From Dasypus novemcinctus (lineage: Eukaryota > Chordata > Mammalia > Cingulata > Dasypodidae), in contig NC_080683.1 in assembly GCF_030445035.2 (NCBI RefSeq), positions 115,925,225-115,989,224 on the forward strand: a stretch of 64,000 nt of DNA, read 5' to 3'. The position numbers were made by a program, and so were the translations under genes. Each line of letters starts with the position of its first letter. Positions within the stretch are counted from its first letter, which is position 1. Positions 45,601 to 57,600 of this stretch are shown here, one piece after another. The notes under the pieces are model-generated. The model was not told where the DNA came from, searched no databases, and worked only from the letters and a program-made list of their open reading frames with translations.

Positions 45601-48600
45601 TTTTCCCCACTCAGTCAATGAATATCTTGATCTTTAGAGTTACCTCAAAGATTCTAAGTTTTGAATGATTTGACATCATTGAAATAAATACCTGTTTCTT
45701 CAGTGACAGTTCCCTTAACTAGATCTCCATTTCTCTGGTCAACAGTTTTCTGCCGGAAAAACAAAAATTAAAAAATTAAAAGTTTAAGTGACATCTAAAA
45801 GTAAAGAAAAGAAAAAAAAAAGTCCACAAGACCAGTTAGAAAATGGCCATCTCAATACCTTATCTGCAGCTTCTGTTCTCCTGGTTCTTCTCATAATCTC
45901 TTCAAGTCGCTACAAGAAGTGGGCAAAAGGATCAGTTACAGAAAGCAAGCCAGCCTGACACATTCCACAGGTGAAGCACAGAGCAGGTTATTCTAGGAAA
46001 ATATAAAAGGCACTGATGTGCCTTAAGTGCAGCGATTTGGAAGCGCTGGAACTGGCTTAAGCTGCAGGGAGCAGAAGGAACTGTGGTGGTGAAAGCCGAA
46101 ACACGGAGTGGGACTTCTCTGGGGGAGAGAATTAGCACTGAGAGCTAGGCCGGTTTATCTGGAACGGGGAGGACACCTTTGCTTTTTGATGAAATGTGTC
46201 TGCACTGGGTTGAATAGTGTCTCCCCCAAGCCCATGTCCACCTGGGGCCCCATGCAGATGCAGCCGAGTTGAGATGAGGTCCTAGGACACAGGGGGCCCT
46301 AAATCCAGTACCACTGGTGTCCTTAGTCAAGAAGAGGGAAACCTGTTGGGAAGCGGGTGTGGCTCAACTGACAGAGCACCCGCCTACCATATAGGAGGTC
46401 CCGGGTTTGACCCCCTGGGCCTCCTGACCCGTGTGGTGAGCTGGCCCACGCGCAGTGCTGCGGTGTGCAAGGAATGCTATGTGATGCAGGGGTGTCCCCC
46501 ACGTAGGGGAGAACCACACGCAAGGCGTGCGCCCCGCAAGGTGAGATGCCATGAGGATAAAGTGCAGCCTGCCCAGGAGAGGTGCTGTACACATGGAGAG
46601 CTGACGCAGCCAGATGACGCAACAAAAAAGACACATAGATTCTGGGTGCTGCTGGAGAATGCCAGCAGATACAGAAGAACACACAGTGAAAGGACACAAG
46701 GAGCAGGCAACGGGGGTGGGGGGAGAAGCGCAGAGAAATAAATTAAAAAAAAAAAAAAGGAGTACTTAAAAAAAAAAAGGTGGGAAATGTGGCGCAGGGA
46801 GAGTGGCCCTGCGGAGACTGAGGAGGGGAGTGGAGCCCAGGCCCCGGAAGAGGAAGAGGCTGGGAAGGGTGGTCCCTGGAAGCTTGCGAGGGGCCAGCGC
46901 CCTGCCCACACTGGATCTGGGGCTTCCGCCTCTAGAATCCTGAGCGTTACATTTCTGTCGGGCTAAGCCCCCAGCACAGAGCTCTTCCCTGGTCCTTAGG
47001 CCCCACCAGGCTACGCGGCGCTGGGAACAAGGCGCCGGCTTCTGGGCAGACGCGGCTACCTTCTTTCTCTCCAGGCGCTCCTGCTCCTCCTTCTGGAAAT
47101 GCTTCTCCCGCTCCTGCCGGGCCCTCTCCGCTTCCTCCCGGACGCGCGCTTCTTCTTCTTTCTAAAGAGGAAGAGCAGTTGGCAGGCCGCGGGCCCTCCC
47201 ACCGCCCTCCCTGAGCCCCGCAGGCCACAGGCCAGGCCGCACCTGCTTCTGGGCGCGCAGCTGCTCCTCGCGCTCGCGCTGCTCCCGCTCCTCGGCCTGC
47301 CGCCGCAGCTGCTCCTCCTGCGCGCGGGCCTGCTCGGCGTCCAGCCGCTGGGCCTCCTCCTCCCGCCGCGTCCTCTCCTCGGCCGCCCGCTGGGCCAGCT
47401 CCTCTCTCTTTTGCCTGGAATGGAGACCCACGGGGAGCTACTGGGGCGGAGGCCGGGGTGTGAGGAGGGGGCCGCGTGGGCGCTGCCTTTGAGACGCCTG
47501 GCACAGAACCTTCCCTTTGGGATGCGCCAGCACTGTCCTGCGGCGAACGCGAGACCCTGCCTGGCCCTCTCCTCCTCCCGGCCTCGAGGGCACCTGGGGT
47601 CAACAGGAGCAAAGCACGACCACTAAAAATCTGAAAAGAGCTTGGCCCCCCCCACACCCCGCCCAAGCAGGATTTGCAACAGAACTTTAAGGCTGAGAAT
47701 GGTTTAATCCCATAATGTGCCGTTTTGGCAACGATCTGAAGCCAAAGCAAAGAGGAAGTCTTCGCAAATGAATCCCTAAAGGCACAGTGCTCTTATCTGG
47801 CATGAGGGCACTGGGCCCCAGCTGCTCCCCAGGACAGGAAGAGCCCGGGGGACCAAGCAGGGGCAGGCAGCTGCCAGCACGGGGGTGGGCGCCCTTCTCC
47901 TGACAGCAGCCTGTTGGCCCTGGCGTGTTTGCCTGGCGGGCACGCCTGGGACCCTGGGCTGTCCCACCAGCCACCTGGGGAGAGCCTGGTCTGGGAGGAA
48001 GACAAGACTCCTCAGTGTGAGCCTTAAGATGCATGTCATCAGAAAGTCAACGCGGCTACGAGGAGACTGGAGAGAGGTTACGCTGCCCGCCGTACCCGGA
48101 TTGTGGCTCTGACTACATAAATACACACACGCTGCATATGGCATGAGAAAGGACCACCCAAACGCACACACGATGAAAAGCTGTAGGATTACCTACACTG
48201 TTTTTCTTTAAACAGTTCTCCACTCTGTATGTCGTCACACATGATGCTGCTGTGCTATCACAAAAACATGGGGTTTTACAAAGGGGCATAGAGGACTGCC
48301 GCCTGGGGCAAGTCTGAATCAGCTGGTCCACTGGTCTGCCCTCTGCAGCCACTGTCCCCTCTGCCTGGCGCTGCCCTTACCTCTCCAGCTCTTCCCGCTC
48401 CCTCCTCTCCCTTTCCTCCTTCTCCCGCTGCTCCCGAGCCAGCCGGCGCTTCTCGGCCAGCAGCCTCGTGGCCTCTTCCGGGTCGGTGGTGCCCGCGGAG
48501 GTCCTGGTGGCAGCGCTGGCGGGTGACGGGGCGGGGGCCAGGGCTGGGGCAGCTGGACAAACTGGTACAAGGAGAAAAGCAGCTGGAAACAAAAGCCAAA

Positions 48601-51600
48601 GGACGAAACAAAAACGAACATCCCCACACCCCACTGTTCTGGAAGAAAGGGGTCGTCTACTGCTGTGTGATTTCAGTTTTACTCTCTTCTCTCTGTCACC
48701 AAGCAACAGATAACAAAAAGAGCCACGTGTGTAAGGCTGACAACCGAACGAGGCGACGCCTTGCCACCGAGGCTGTAGGATGTGCTGAGTGAGCGCGGGA
48801 TTCTGTGGGAAGTTGCACACTGAGCAAAAAGCAGACAAGCTCTTCTATTTTAAAAGCTCCTGCTCTTTGGCAGCTGTGTGTTCCCAGGGCAGGGAAGCCC
48901 TTCTAGAACCATCTTCAGCATCTGAGCCAGGAGCCCAGGATCAGGCTGGAGAGATGGCACCAAAGAAGAGGCCCCTTCAGCCTACCCAAAGCTGCCTCCA
49001 GATGGAGGATGGGAGGAGCCCAGGGCCTCTGCACTGTGCGTCCTGAGGCTAAGATGCAAGGAGCAGAAGTTCCTCACATTATTTGGATCTGGGACATTGG
49101 CCTAGTGAGCAGGTGCAGCAGAGACCCCACAAAGAAATGCCTGATTCTGTGCCAGACCCAGGTACCCATGGTGGGGAGCGACCTTTGACAGCCGACCGGA
49201 CTGGCTGCTTCTGTCCACTGACCTTTCCCCTCTGCCTACTCAGGTTTTTCTTTACGTCCATGCCACTCTTCAGCCCTTCTCTTCTCCCACTTTCTGTGCA
49301 AAAAACCACGGGACTCTTAGATTCTCTGACAACACTTACTTCTGTCTTGAATCATCTATTCTTTCTCAGCCCCTACAGTCTATCTTCAAATGAAGTCTTG
49401 AGGAAAAAACTCGCAAATGAAGACAATTTTCAATAAGAAATACTGAATTCCCAGCTCTAGGTGGTTTTAAACTTCTAAATAGCACCTGGTTAGTTTGGCA
49501 GAGATGAGATCCACTGGGCCTTTTGGAAAAAATTCTGACCTCTTTCAAGCACATAGGCTAATAAGCCAGTGGCCCTTAAACTCGATGTGTGAGATTAGGG
49601 TCGCCAGATATAACCGTCCTTTATTTTATCTGCCAACCTGTAGCAGTTTGATATTATTGATGGATTCCAAAAAGAAATATTGGTTTATGTTTATAAATTG
49701 TCTTTTCCTCTGGGCATATTAGAGTGTATTAGATTCAGAGATTTTACTTTTACTTGATTAAATAATGATTAAGGCTTTATTTGGACCACGTCAGTAGGAC
49801 ATTGAGTCCCCACCCACCAGATAAAACTACATGGCAGAGCAGAAGGGTTAGTTGGAAATTTGATGCTGGAGTTTTTGAGCTGGAGCCTGGGAAGTGAACA
49901 CACAGGAAAAGAACATAGAGGAATAGAGACAGCTCCTTAGACGTGGCAGAAGCCCTAGGGAGACAGAGCTGTTCACCTGACAGTCTATAGCTGGCCTTGT
50001 GGAGAGAGCACAGCAGCTGAGCCTGGAGAGAAATGGAGCCCTGGGAAGAGAGGAACCCAAGAAGCCTGAACCCTTACAGCTGTTGGCAGCCATCTTGCTG
50101 TAACACGCGGAAACAAATTTAGGTGAGGGAAGTAACTTATGCTTCATGGCCTAGTAACTGTCAGCTCCTACCCCAAATAAATACCCTTGATAAGAGCCAA
50201 GAGATTTCTGGTATTCGGCATCAGCACTCCCTTGGCTGATGAATGACAACCCAACATAAGGACCAGCTGGCAAGCTTAGGATTCCTGAGGCCGGGGTCTA
50301 CCCCCCAAGGGCTGATTTCGTCGGTCACAGGTAGGGCCCAGGGATTTGGATTTTGAAACTTCACAGAAGTGGTGGTATAAAAAATTCCACAAATCCTGTG
50401 AAATTCCTCCCAGCAAAAGGTGGAAACTAATTCTTCCCCACCCCATGAGGATGAGCTCGTGTCTCCTGATCAGACCGCGGCAGAAATGCTGGCGTGTGAC
50501 CTTGGAGTCACTGTGGCTTCCTTCTCACTCTCGACTGGATCACTCCCTCTGGGGGACTCCGTGAGGACACGGAGCTACCCCACGGAGACACTGAACTGAG
50601 GCCTCCAGCCAACAGCCACAGGAGCATCCTCCACACCGCCAGCCCCAGAGGACGGCTCGCCTGCAGCGTCATCAGAGACCCTGATCCCGAGCCACCCAGC
50701 TAAGCTCTTCCCCAGGCCCTGACTCCCGCTTGACACTACAGGTGACCCTGCGGGGCTCTGAATGGCACATTTTGTGAGACGCTGGTCTCAGCTGATAAGA
50801 GGACACGGAAACCAGGCCTGAAGAAACATGCCGTGGCTCCAAAGGTCGGCCTTTGGGCATACGATTCTACCATCTTTATAGCTGAGAAAATTATACTTAC
50901 AGTTCCAAACTTAGCTGCAGAGTAAATTTCCAAGTCTTCATTAAGAAAAATAAAATGCCAAGTAAAAGCGGTGCAGGAGAAAGAGAGCAAGTGTGTGTCC
51001 CACCCCAGCCCCCACCCGAGACCCCTCCCCAGGTGACTCTTACCTGGGGCAGCCTCGGGTCCCACGGGGGTCGCCTCTTCGACGGGGGCTTCTTCTACCT
51101 TCACTAAAGGCGTGCGGCCCTTGAGCGGGGGCTCGCTGGCGGCTTTCTCCGCCTCCTTCTCTGGGTCTTTCGTCTCGGGCTCCGCTCTGACTTCTCTCTT
51201 GACGGGGCGGATGTTGCCGGGGGACGGTGGCCGCCCCCGAGCAGGAGCCGCTTTGGCGGAGCCGAGGGTCAGGGAGGACGACGGTCTGGGAGTGCCAGGC
51301 AAATGAGGAAAGGACTTGGACGGCAGCCTGGGCAGAAGCAAGCGCGGCTCAGGGAAGGGGACACGGAACCAGCCCGGCAGGCCCTTCCTGCATCCCCTCT
51401 TTTTTTTTTAGTTTTTTATTGATTGATATATTTCTCTCTGCTTTCCCCCCCGCCCCAGTTGTCTGTTCTCTGTGTCTGTTTGCTGCGTCTTCTTGTCTTC
51501 TTCTTTGTCCGCTTCTGTTGTTGTCAGTGGCAGGGGAATGTGTGTTACTTTTTATTGCTGTCATCTTGTTTTGTCAGCTCTCCATGTGTGCGGCGCCATT

Positions 51601-54600
51601 CCTGGGCGGGCTGCACTTTCTTTCGCGCTGGGCGGCTCTCCTTACGGGGCGCACTCCTTGCGCGTGGGGCTCCCCTACACGGGGGACACCCCTGCGTGGC
51701 ACGGCACTCCTTGCGTGCATCAGCACTGCGCATGGGCCAGCTCTACACGGGTCAAGGAGGCCCGGGGTTTGAACCGTGGACCTCCCATGTGGAAGGCGGA
51801 CACCCTAACCATGGGGCCAAGTACGCTTCCCCCTGCGTCCCCTCTTGACCACGCAATGGCCCCAAAGCACAGCAGGTGGAAAGGAAATGAAGACAGGGAG
51901 CCGCATGTGACCTGCAGCTGGTGAGGGCAGGGGGATGTTCACTTTAGAGCCCCTTCCACTTCTCTTTTTCCCTCCCTTGAGGACTGCTGTCACACACGAC
52001 AGTGTTCAACAGTGTAGCGAGTGCAGCTCCTTTTCGAGGAAGGGGCACCTGTGCTTCCCTAGCTCAGCACGAGCCAGGCTGCCCCTTACGTTCCACTTAC
52101 CAAAGTCGGGAGGCACCTGGGGCCCTTGCTTTGGGATTAGATGGAGACAGAGCCCTTCTAACGCCCGCTGGCAGGTGGAAGGGGGCATTCTCTCTCTCTC
52201 TCTTCTGGCCCTGAGTGTAGAGAAACACAGTCATTAGATTTTAACATGAGCACGGCACCTGCAGTCACACATCCCCATGGGGCTGCAATCCATCTAAGGC
52301 CTCTAACGTTGGGAATTCTCTTAACTGTCACAATACCCCATCAACCTGACAAAAGGCTCTTGCAAGTTTAAAATGGAGTCTTAGAACTGAATTAACTCAA
52401 TGCCAATCCTAAAAATAAGTTTCTGGGTATGTGGTTTGGAATTAAACTTGTAAAAAGAAAAAAAAAAGATATTTTTAGAAAGGACGTATACTTTGAGTCT
52501 CTAATTACTGAAGCAAAATCTCTCCTAGGCTGCTGTACCCCACACAAATGTCAAAATAAACTGTCATTTCCAGGTTTTATTCTTTCCTTTTAATTAAAAA
52601 CACACAATTATCTCATTCTTTATGATTTTTCTTGTTTCTATCCCTGAGACAAACCATACCTGTCTCCCTCTCCTTTTTAAAAATTTATGTTTCTGGTATA
52701 TCAGACATTAATTCACTTTTTTCTTCTTGTTGATGACAAAGAAACAGGTCCTTCCTCACCGAATGTCCTCTTGCCCTTGATGAAAAAGCCAGGCCAAAGG
52801 GGAAGAATTTCACCTATTTTTACTCTTTTTTACCCAAGGTGCATCTAAAATTAAAGGTGGGCCAAAACATCAGCTCTCTTCTGCCCCCCAGTGAGGAACT
52901 CAGCCGGAGAGACGAGACTTTTCCTAGGTTGGGACAAAGCCCAGAGGAGGGTTCTGAGATTCTAAAATCAACCAAGGAAAAAACTGCACGGGGCCAAGCA
53001 GCCTCATTCCAAGCATCTGAAACTTTCCCAGCTTGTTCCTTTAAAATATGGGATGAGATTGGAAAACTGCTGGCGGCACCTGTGTGGACACCCAAGTCAA
53101 TCCTTCATTCTGTGCGGCCCTTGCAGGAAACCAGACTGCAAGGGTGCAAGGGAAGGCGCAGCCTCGGGGCAAACATGCTGGCAGTGGGCCTCTTCCCTTC
53201 CGCTCTGCTCAAGACTCAATTCCTCTACTCTTTCCTTTCCCTTTTATTGCCCTCAGAGTCCCTTCCAGAGGCTTGGGCAAAGCACCGCCAGAGGCGTCCA
53301 CTCCCCTGCCACCCACAAAAAAAAGGACAAATAGTTTAATTTGGCTGTAATCAGATCCAGGAGAGAGCTGAACGGGAAAATAAATCAGGAAGGGCAATTT
53401 GTGATGTGGGGTTTTTAGGGAATAAATTGCATCATCTGTGCCTTGGTAATACAGGAATCAGGGAATGAATCTACATACAGAGTGTACAACCTCTAGAGGG
53501 TCTGTTTATTAAAAACCATTGCATCAATGACCCTTTTCTCCTAGAGTTGACCTCCCTTTAGTCACCTGGGGGAGGGGATGCAGGGGACGGGCAGCTTGAA
53601 GAAATGCTCTGTAATGGAGATGATTGCCTCCATTTTTTAGACCCTTTACTCTCAGGCTGTTTCATTCTTGATGTAGCTTTTCATATTTGTAGAGAACACC
53701 CTCCTGGGCAGGTGGACTTTTTTACCCCTTAAATCTTTTAAGGAGCATTGGTTTCGGTAGGGACCACACGGGTGATGGGTGCTCCCGATTCCCGTCCTGA
53801 CCAGAGGGAAAAGGCAGTGGTCTACACATCCACGTCCCACGAGGCTGGGGGCGGGCCGGGGGAAGCAGACACAGCAGTCTGTCTCCGTCGGTGAATTGGA
53901 CTGTTTTCTGGAGCACTCCCAACCTCAGAGAGGGGCAAGACACCCCACTGCCCCTGGCAAAACGGGTAACTCAATACCGTCTCAGGTCTTAGAGGGGTCC
54001 CGTACTCAAAACCAGGCACCACCGACCAGCAGGAGAAAGGCTTTGGTTTTGTAACTAGAGGTAAGGTTTAGAATACATAATATCCTGACAGATACTCCAA
54101 GGCAGAACCTTCTGTGATGATGGAAACGGTCTATATTTTCCAATATAGTGGCCATTAGCCACTTGTGGCTATCTGACTTTAGATCGAAAGTAATTAGGCT
54201 CACTAAACACATTCCAAGTGCTCAATAGTAGCTATTTGAATTTAAATCTAAATTAATTAAATTTTAAAATTCAGTTAATCAATCTTGCCACACCCTGAGG
54301 GCTCAAAAGCCATAAGGGGCTAAACTGCTACTGAGCTGGATGCACAGCACTGAGGTGTGAATGACTGCCGGACTTATTTCCAGACAACAGATATCTGCCT
54401 AAGGATTTGGGTATAAAGAGGAAAAAGATGGCCAACAGACCAAATAAGGAAAGAGGAAGGCAAAAAGAAAGAAAACCTATGAAGAAAGTGGAGGCTTGGG
54501 TCAAGTGATGACAAATCTGTTTCACTGAATTCCTGGCCAGGAGGCGGTCTCATCCTTCCCTCATGGAAGGCTAATTTTTGTTTTTATCCTTGACAAGAAA

Positions 54601-57600
54601 TTTTTCCCTGGTAAATCTTCTTTTTCCCTCCCCAACTAGTATGCAGTGTTTGGGGCTAAAGCTGTTCTGTTTAACGATTGCTTTTTGGCCACAGCTGAGA
54701 TCTCTGAAGTACCAACATACTAATGAATTAAACTCAGCAGACATCAAAGGAATTTTCACCTTTGGCTTAAAGGGCTGGAGGTCTGACTCAGTCATGAATT
54801 AAACACTGATTCCTAAAAGCCTGAAGGGGCTTTAATGAAAATTGCCTATAGGCAAAATCCTCAAACTTTCACAACCCTCAATTATCCTCAAAGGTTTAAG
54901 CAGCATCCTTTTGAGTGTCCATCAGCTTTATAAATCTTAATTGCACTGGGAAGTTAGGATTTAAAAACATTGTTCCAGCCTTTCATTAATGGTATTGTCA
55001 TGGGAGAGAAGCAGTGAGAACTCGGACTGGTGAATCCTTTAAAACTAAAGACCAATGTCTTAAGGCCAACCTCTGTATCTTTCAACAGATACAAAATAAT
55101 CACAGTTTAAAATCAAGACGAAAGATCCCAAGATGAGGCAAGCCAAGTTACCTCACTGCATTTATAGCATGGTGAAAATTCACAGTAGCCCAGCGACCTT
55201 GCCAATACAAATCATATTCTTTGCTTAGCAAAATTTGAGTTTATAATGCAGCCTGATCTCCTTTCAAGAATTAAGTACTTAGCAAATAACTAGTGTTTTC
55301 AAAATGCTTTTTCACTATCTTTATGATGTGGGCCATGGCAGGGACCGGCTAAGCAGATAAACGCTCTTGATCTTGTTTTTTGGTGAACCACACTTAGAAT
55401 TCAGCCAGCTCCTCGAAAGTTCGAAAGGGTTCGCAGGTGTGCCCGGCTGCACCCACCGCCACTCACCGCCATGCCTGGGATGGTCCTCCTGCGCGCAGGG
55501 CCCCCGGGGGCAGTCACAAAGAGCCTGGGTCGATCCATGGGATTTCTAGAGAGTGCAGCTTTGTAGGGCATGATGTTGATGGGGCTGCAAGATGCTGAAC
55601 GAGGACAAATGGGGATAACTAGGGTGCAGGTGATTGTTTACACACAAGAGTGCCAGAGGAGCAGGTGAAGGAAAGCCAAAAGCAGGTTCAGGAAGAGCAG
55701 TGAAGCAGAAATAGAGAGAAAAGTGGGGAGAAGGTGTTATTAGCTAAAGGTACCCAGAACCATCAAACTCAGCTCTTCTCACGGGCCTAAGAGTTACGAT
55801 GTGTCCAGAAGGAAGGCATGTGCAGAGCTGGAATACAGTCTTGGCTATTTGGCTCTTAAAATACAGATTAAAGGTATAGATGGAATCCAGTGATAATGGA
55901 GCATAGACAATGGCCTTATATTCCTATAACCTGACGGTTCTGGTAAAGTGCTACCTTAATGACATATGGTAATTTTATATAAGGCCAGGTTTATAATTGG
56001 ATTTCTCCTAATTAGCTTTAAGATGGAGGAGATGGTGGAAAGAGAGGAGGTGAGCAAGCAAGCAAGCAAGCAAGATGTACTAGAACTATTTCAGGAGTTA
56101 AGTTCAACAGCCTTTGGGGGTAAAAAGCAACTGAATTTTTAAAATGGTAAGTGACCAAGTCTTACCAGATGTTAAGACTTGTTTCAAGGATAACCTATCA
56201 CTTTAGGGGGGGATATATGCAAATATTTCATCTATTTAAAGATAAATAAAATGCATGCTTCTGGATTTTCCCAAATGCCAAAGCATTTGGTGGTTCATAA
56301 GAAGCTGCAATAGAACATATGGGGAGATGGGTTATAGTTTTTTGAAATGGTGAAGAGAACACAAGAATGTTAGAAACGCAAAAATAAGGTTGAATCATGA
56401 ATAGATTCTGCAGTTTTAATCAAGATGAAATATTTTCTTAATCAATTTTTAAAAACCACATAGTTCCTGCCCACCCACCTTCAAAGGAACACTGGTTAAT
56501 CAAGTTATTCTGAGCGACCATGTCTTTAAAGAACTCACATAACCCTGTGTAGGTATCAAAAGTGTGGGGACTAAGAGTCCAAGGTTCATGTTAAAATCTC
56601 ATTGGGAAATTCTGCTTTCCATGTAAAAAATAAGAATTAAACAGGACTACTGAGGAGAATCCTATGTATTTGGATTGGACCAAGTAATAAAATTTTACCC
56701 AACTCTACTCATTGTAGTAACCCTTCAAAGAGCCCTTTATGCCAGCTGAATGTAGTAGTATCAATCAATTAAAATTAAATACATTAATAAGTTAAAATTC
56801 AAAGTTCACAAGGTAAATTTGTGGCAATCTTAATATCAGAATTACAGAAATTTAAAGTTCTTTAATTGTTCTTTTGGTTTATTTGCAGACAGGAATAGAT
56901 GAGAGCACATATTCATGAATGTGCTCTCTCTTAAATACACCACTTTCTTCGGGTGGCTTTGCTTCCCCTCAGTTCTCCTCACAAGAATGCATGTGTCTTA
57001 CTTGGGAATTGACACAGAGCTTTACTTTCAGCCTAAATGGGGAAGGAAGGTTTGTTTGTATTGTGAGGAAGGAGCATGATCCCAGGGGAAATGACTTGAA
57101 AACGATGCTACAACAAAGCATCTGCATTTCCTAGACAAGGAGCAAGTTCATTAACACAAAACCCTTCTAAGCCAATCAAGTGCATTTGGGGTCTACCCCC
57201 TGGCACAGGCACTTGAGTGGGATTAATGGACCCAAGAGGCAGATTTGGGCCAGGATGTGGCCAGGGGTCAATAACCTCTGGAAAACAGGCCAGCTCTGAG
57301 GCCTTCAGTTTGACACTGGAAAAGGAATGTAGCACAGAAATAAGATTTATTTCTCTAGTGGGAAAAACAAATCCAAGAGGTATCTGTGGCACAGTTCTTG
57401 AGATCATTAAGCCCTAAGGCAAACTCATCATGCCTCCCTGTCTCTCCTTTATTATAGGGCCAAGAACATAGTAAACCCAGGACGGCAGCGCCCTCACACC
57501 ACCTCGAATGCAGTCTACACAAAAATCCTCAAACTTCGTCATTCAATGCTCACCTTCTGGCTAAGATAAGCATTATAAATTCCTTCTAAGTGTACTATTT

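Noticed and set aside
47099-47626. 175-codon + strand open frame, Leu/Pro-rich
   Set aside because: Antisense of Arg/Glu-rich MAP7 exons; Leu/Ala/Pro richness is the expected complement of GAG/CGG codons.
46947-47750. 267-codon minus-strand open frame
   Set aside because: It covers MAP7 coiled-coil exons and introns, but mostly in a different frame from MAP7. The GC-rich, biased composition keeps alternative frames open.
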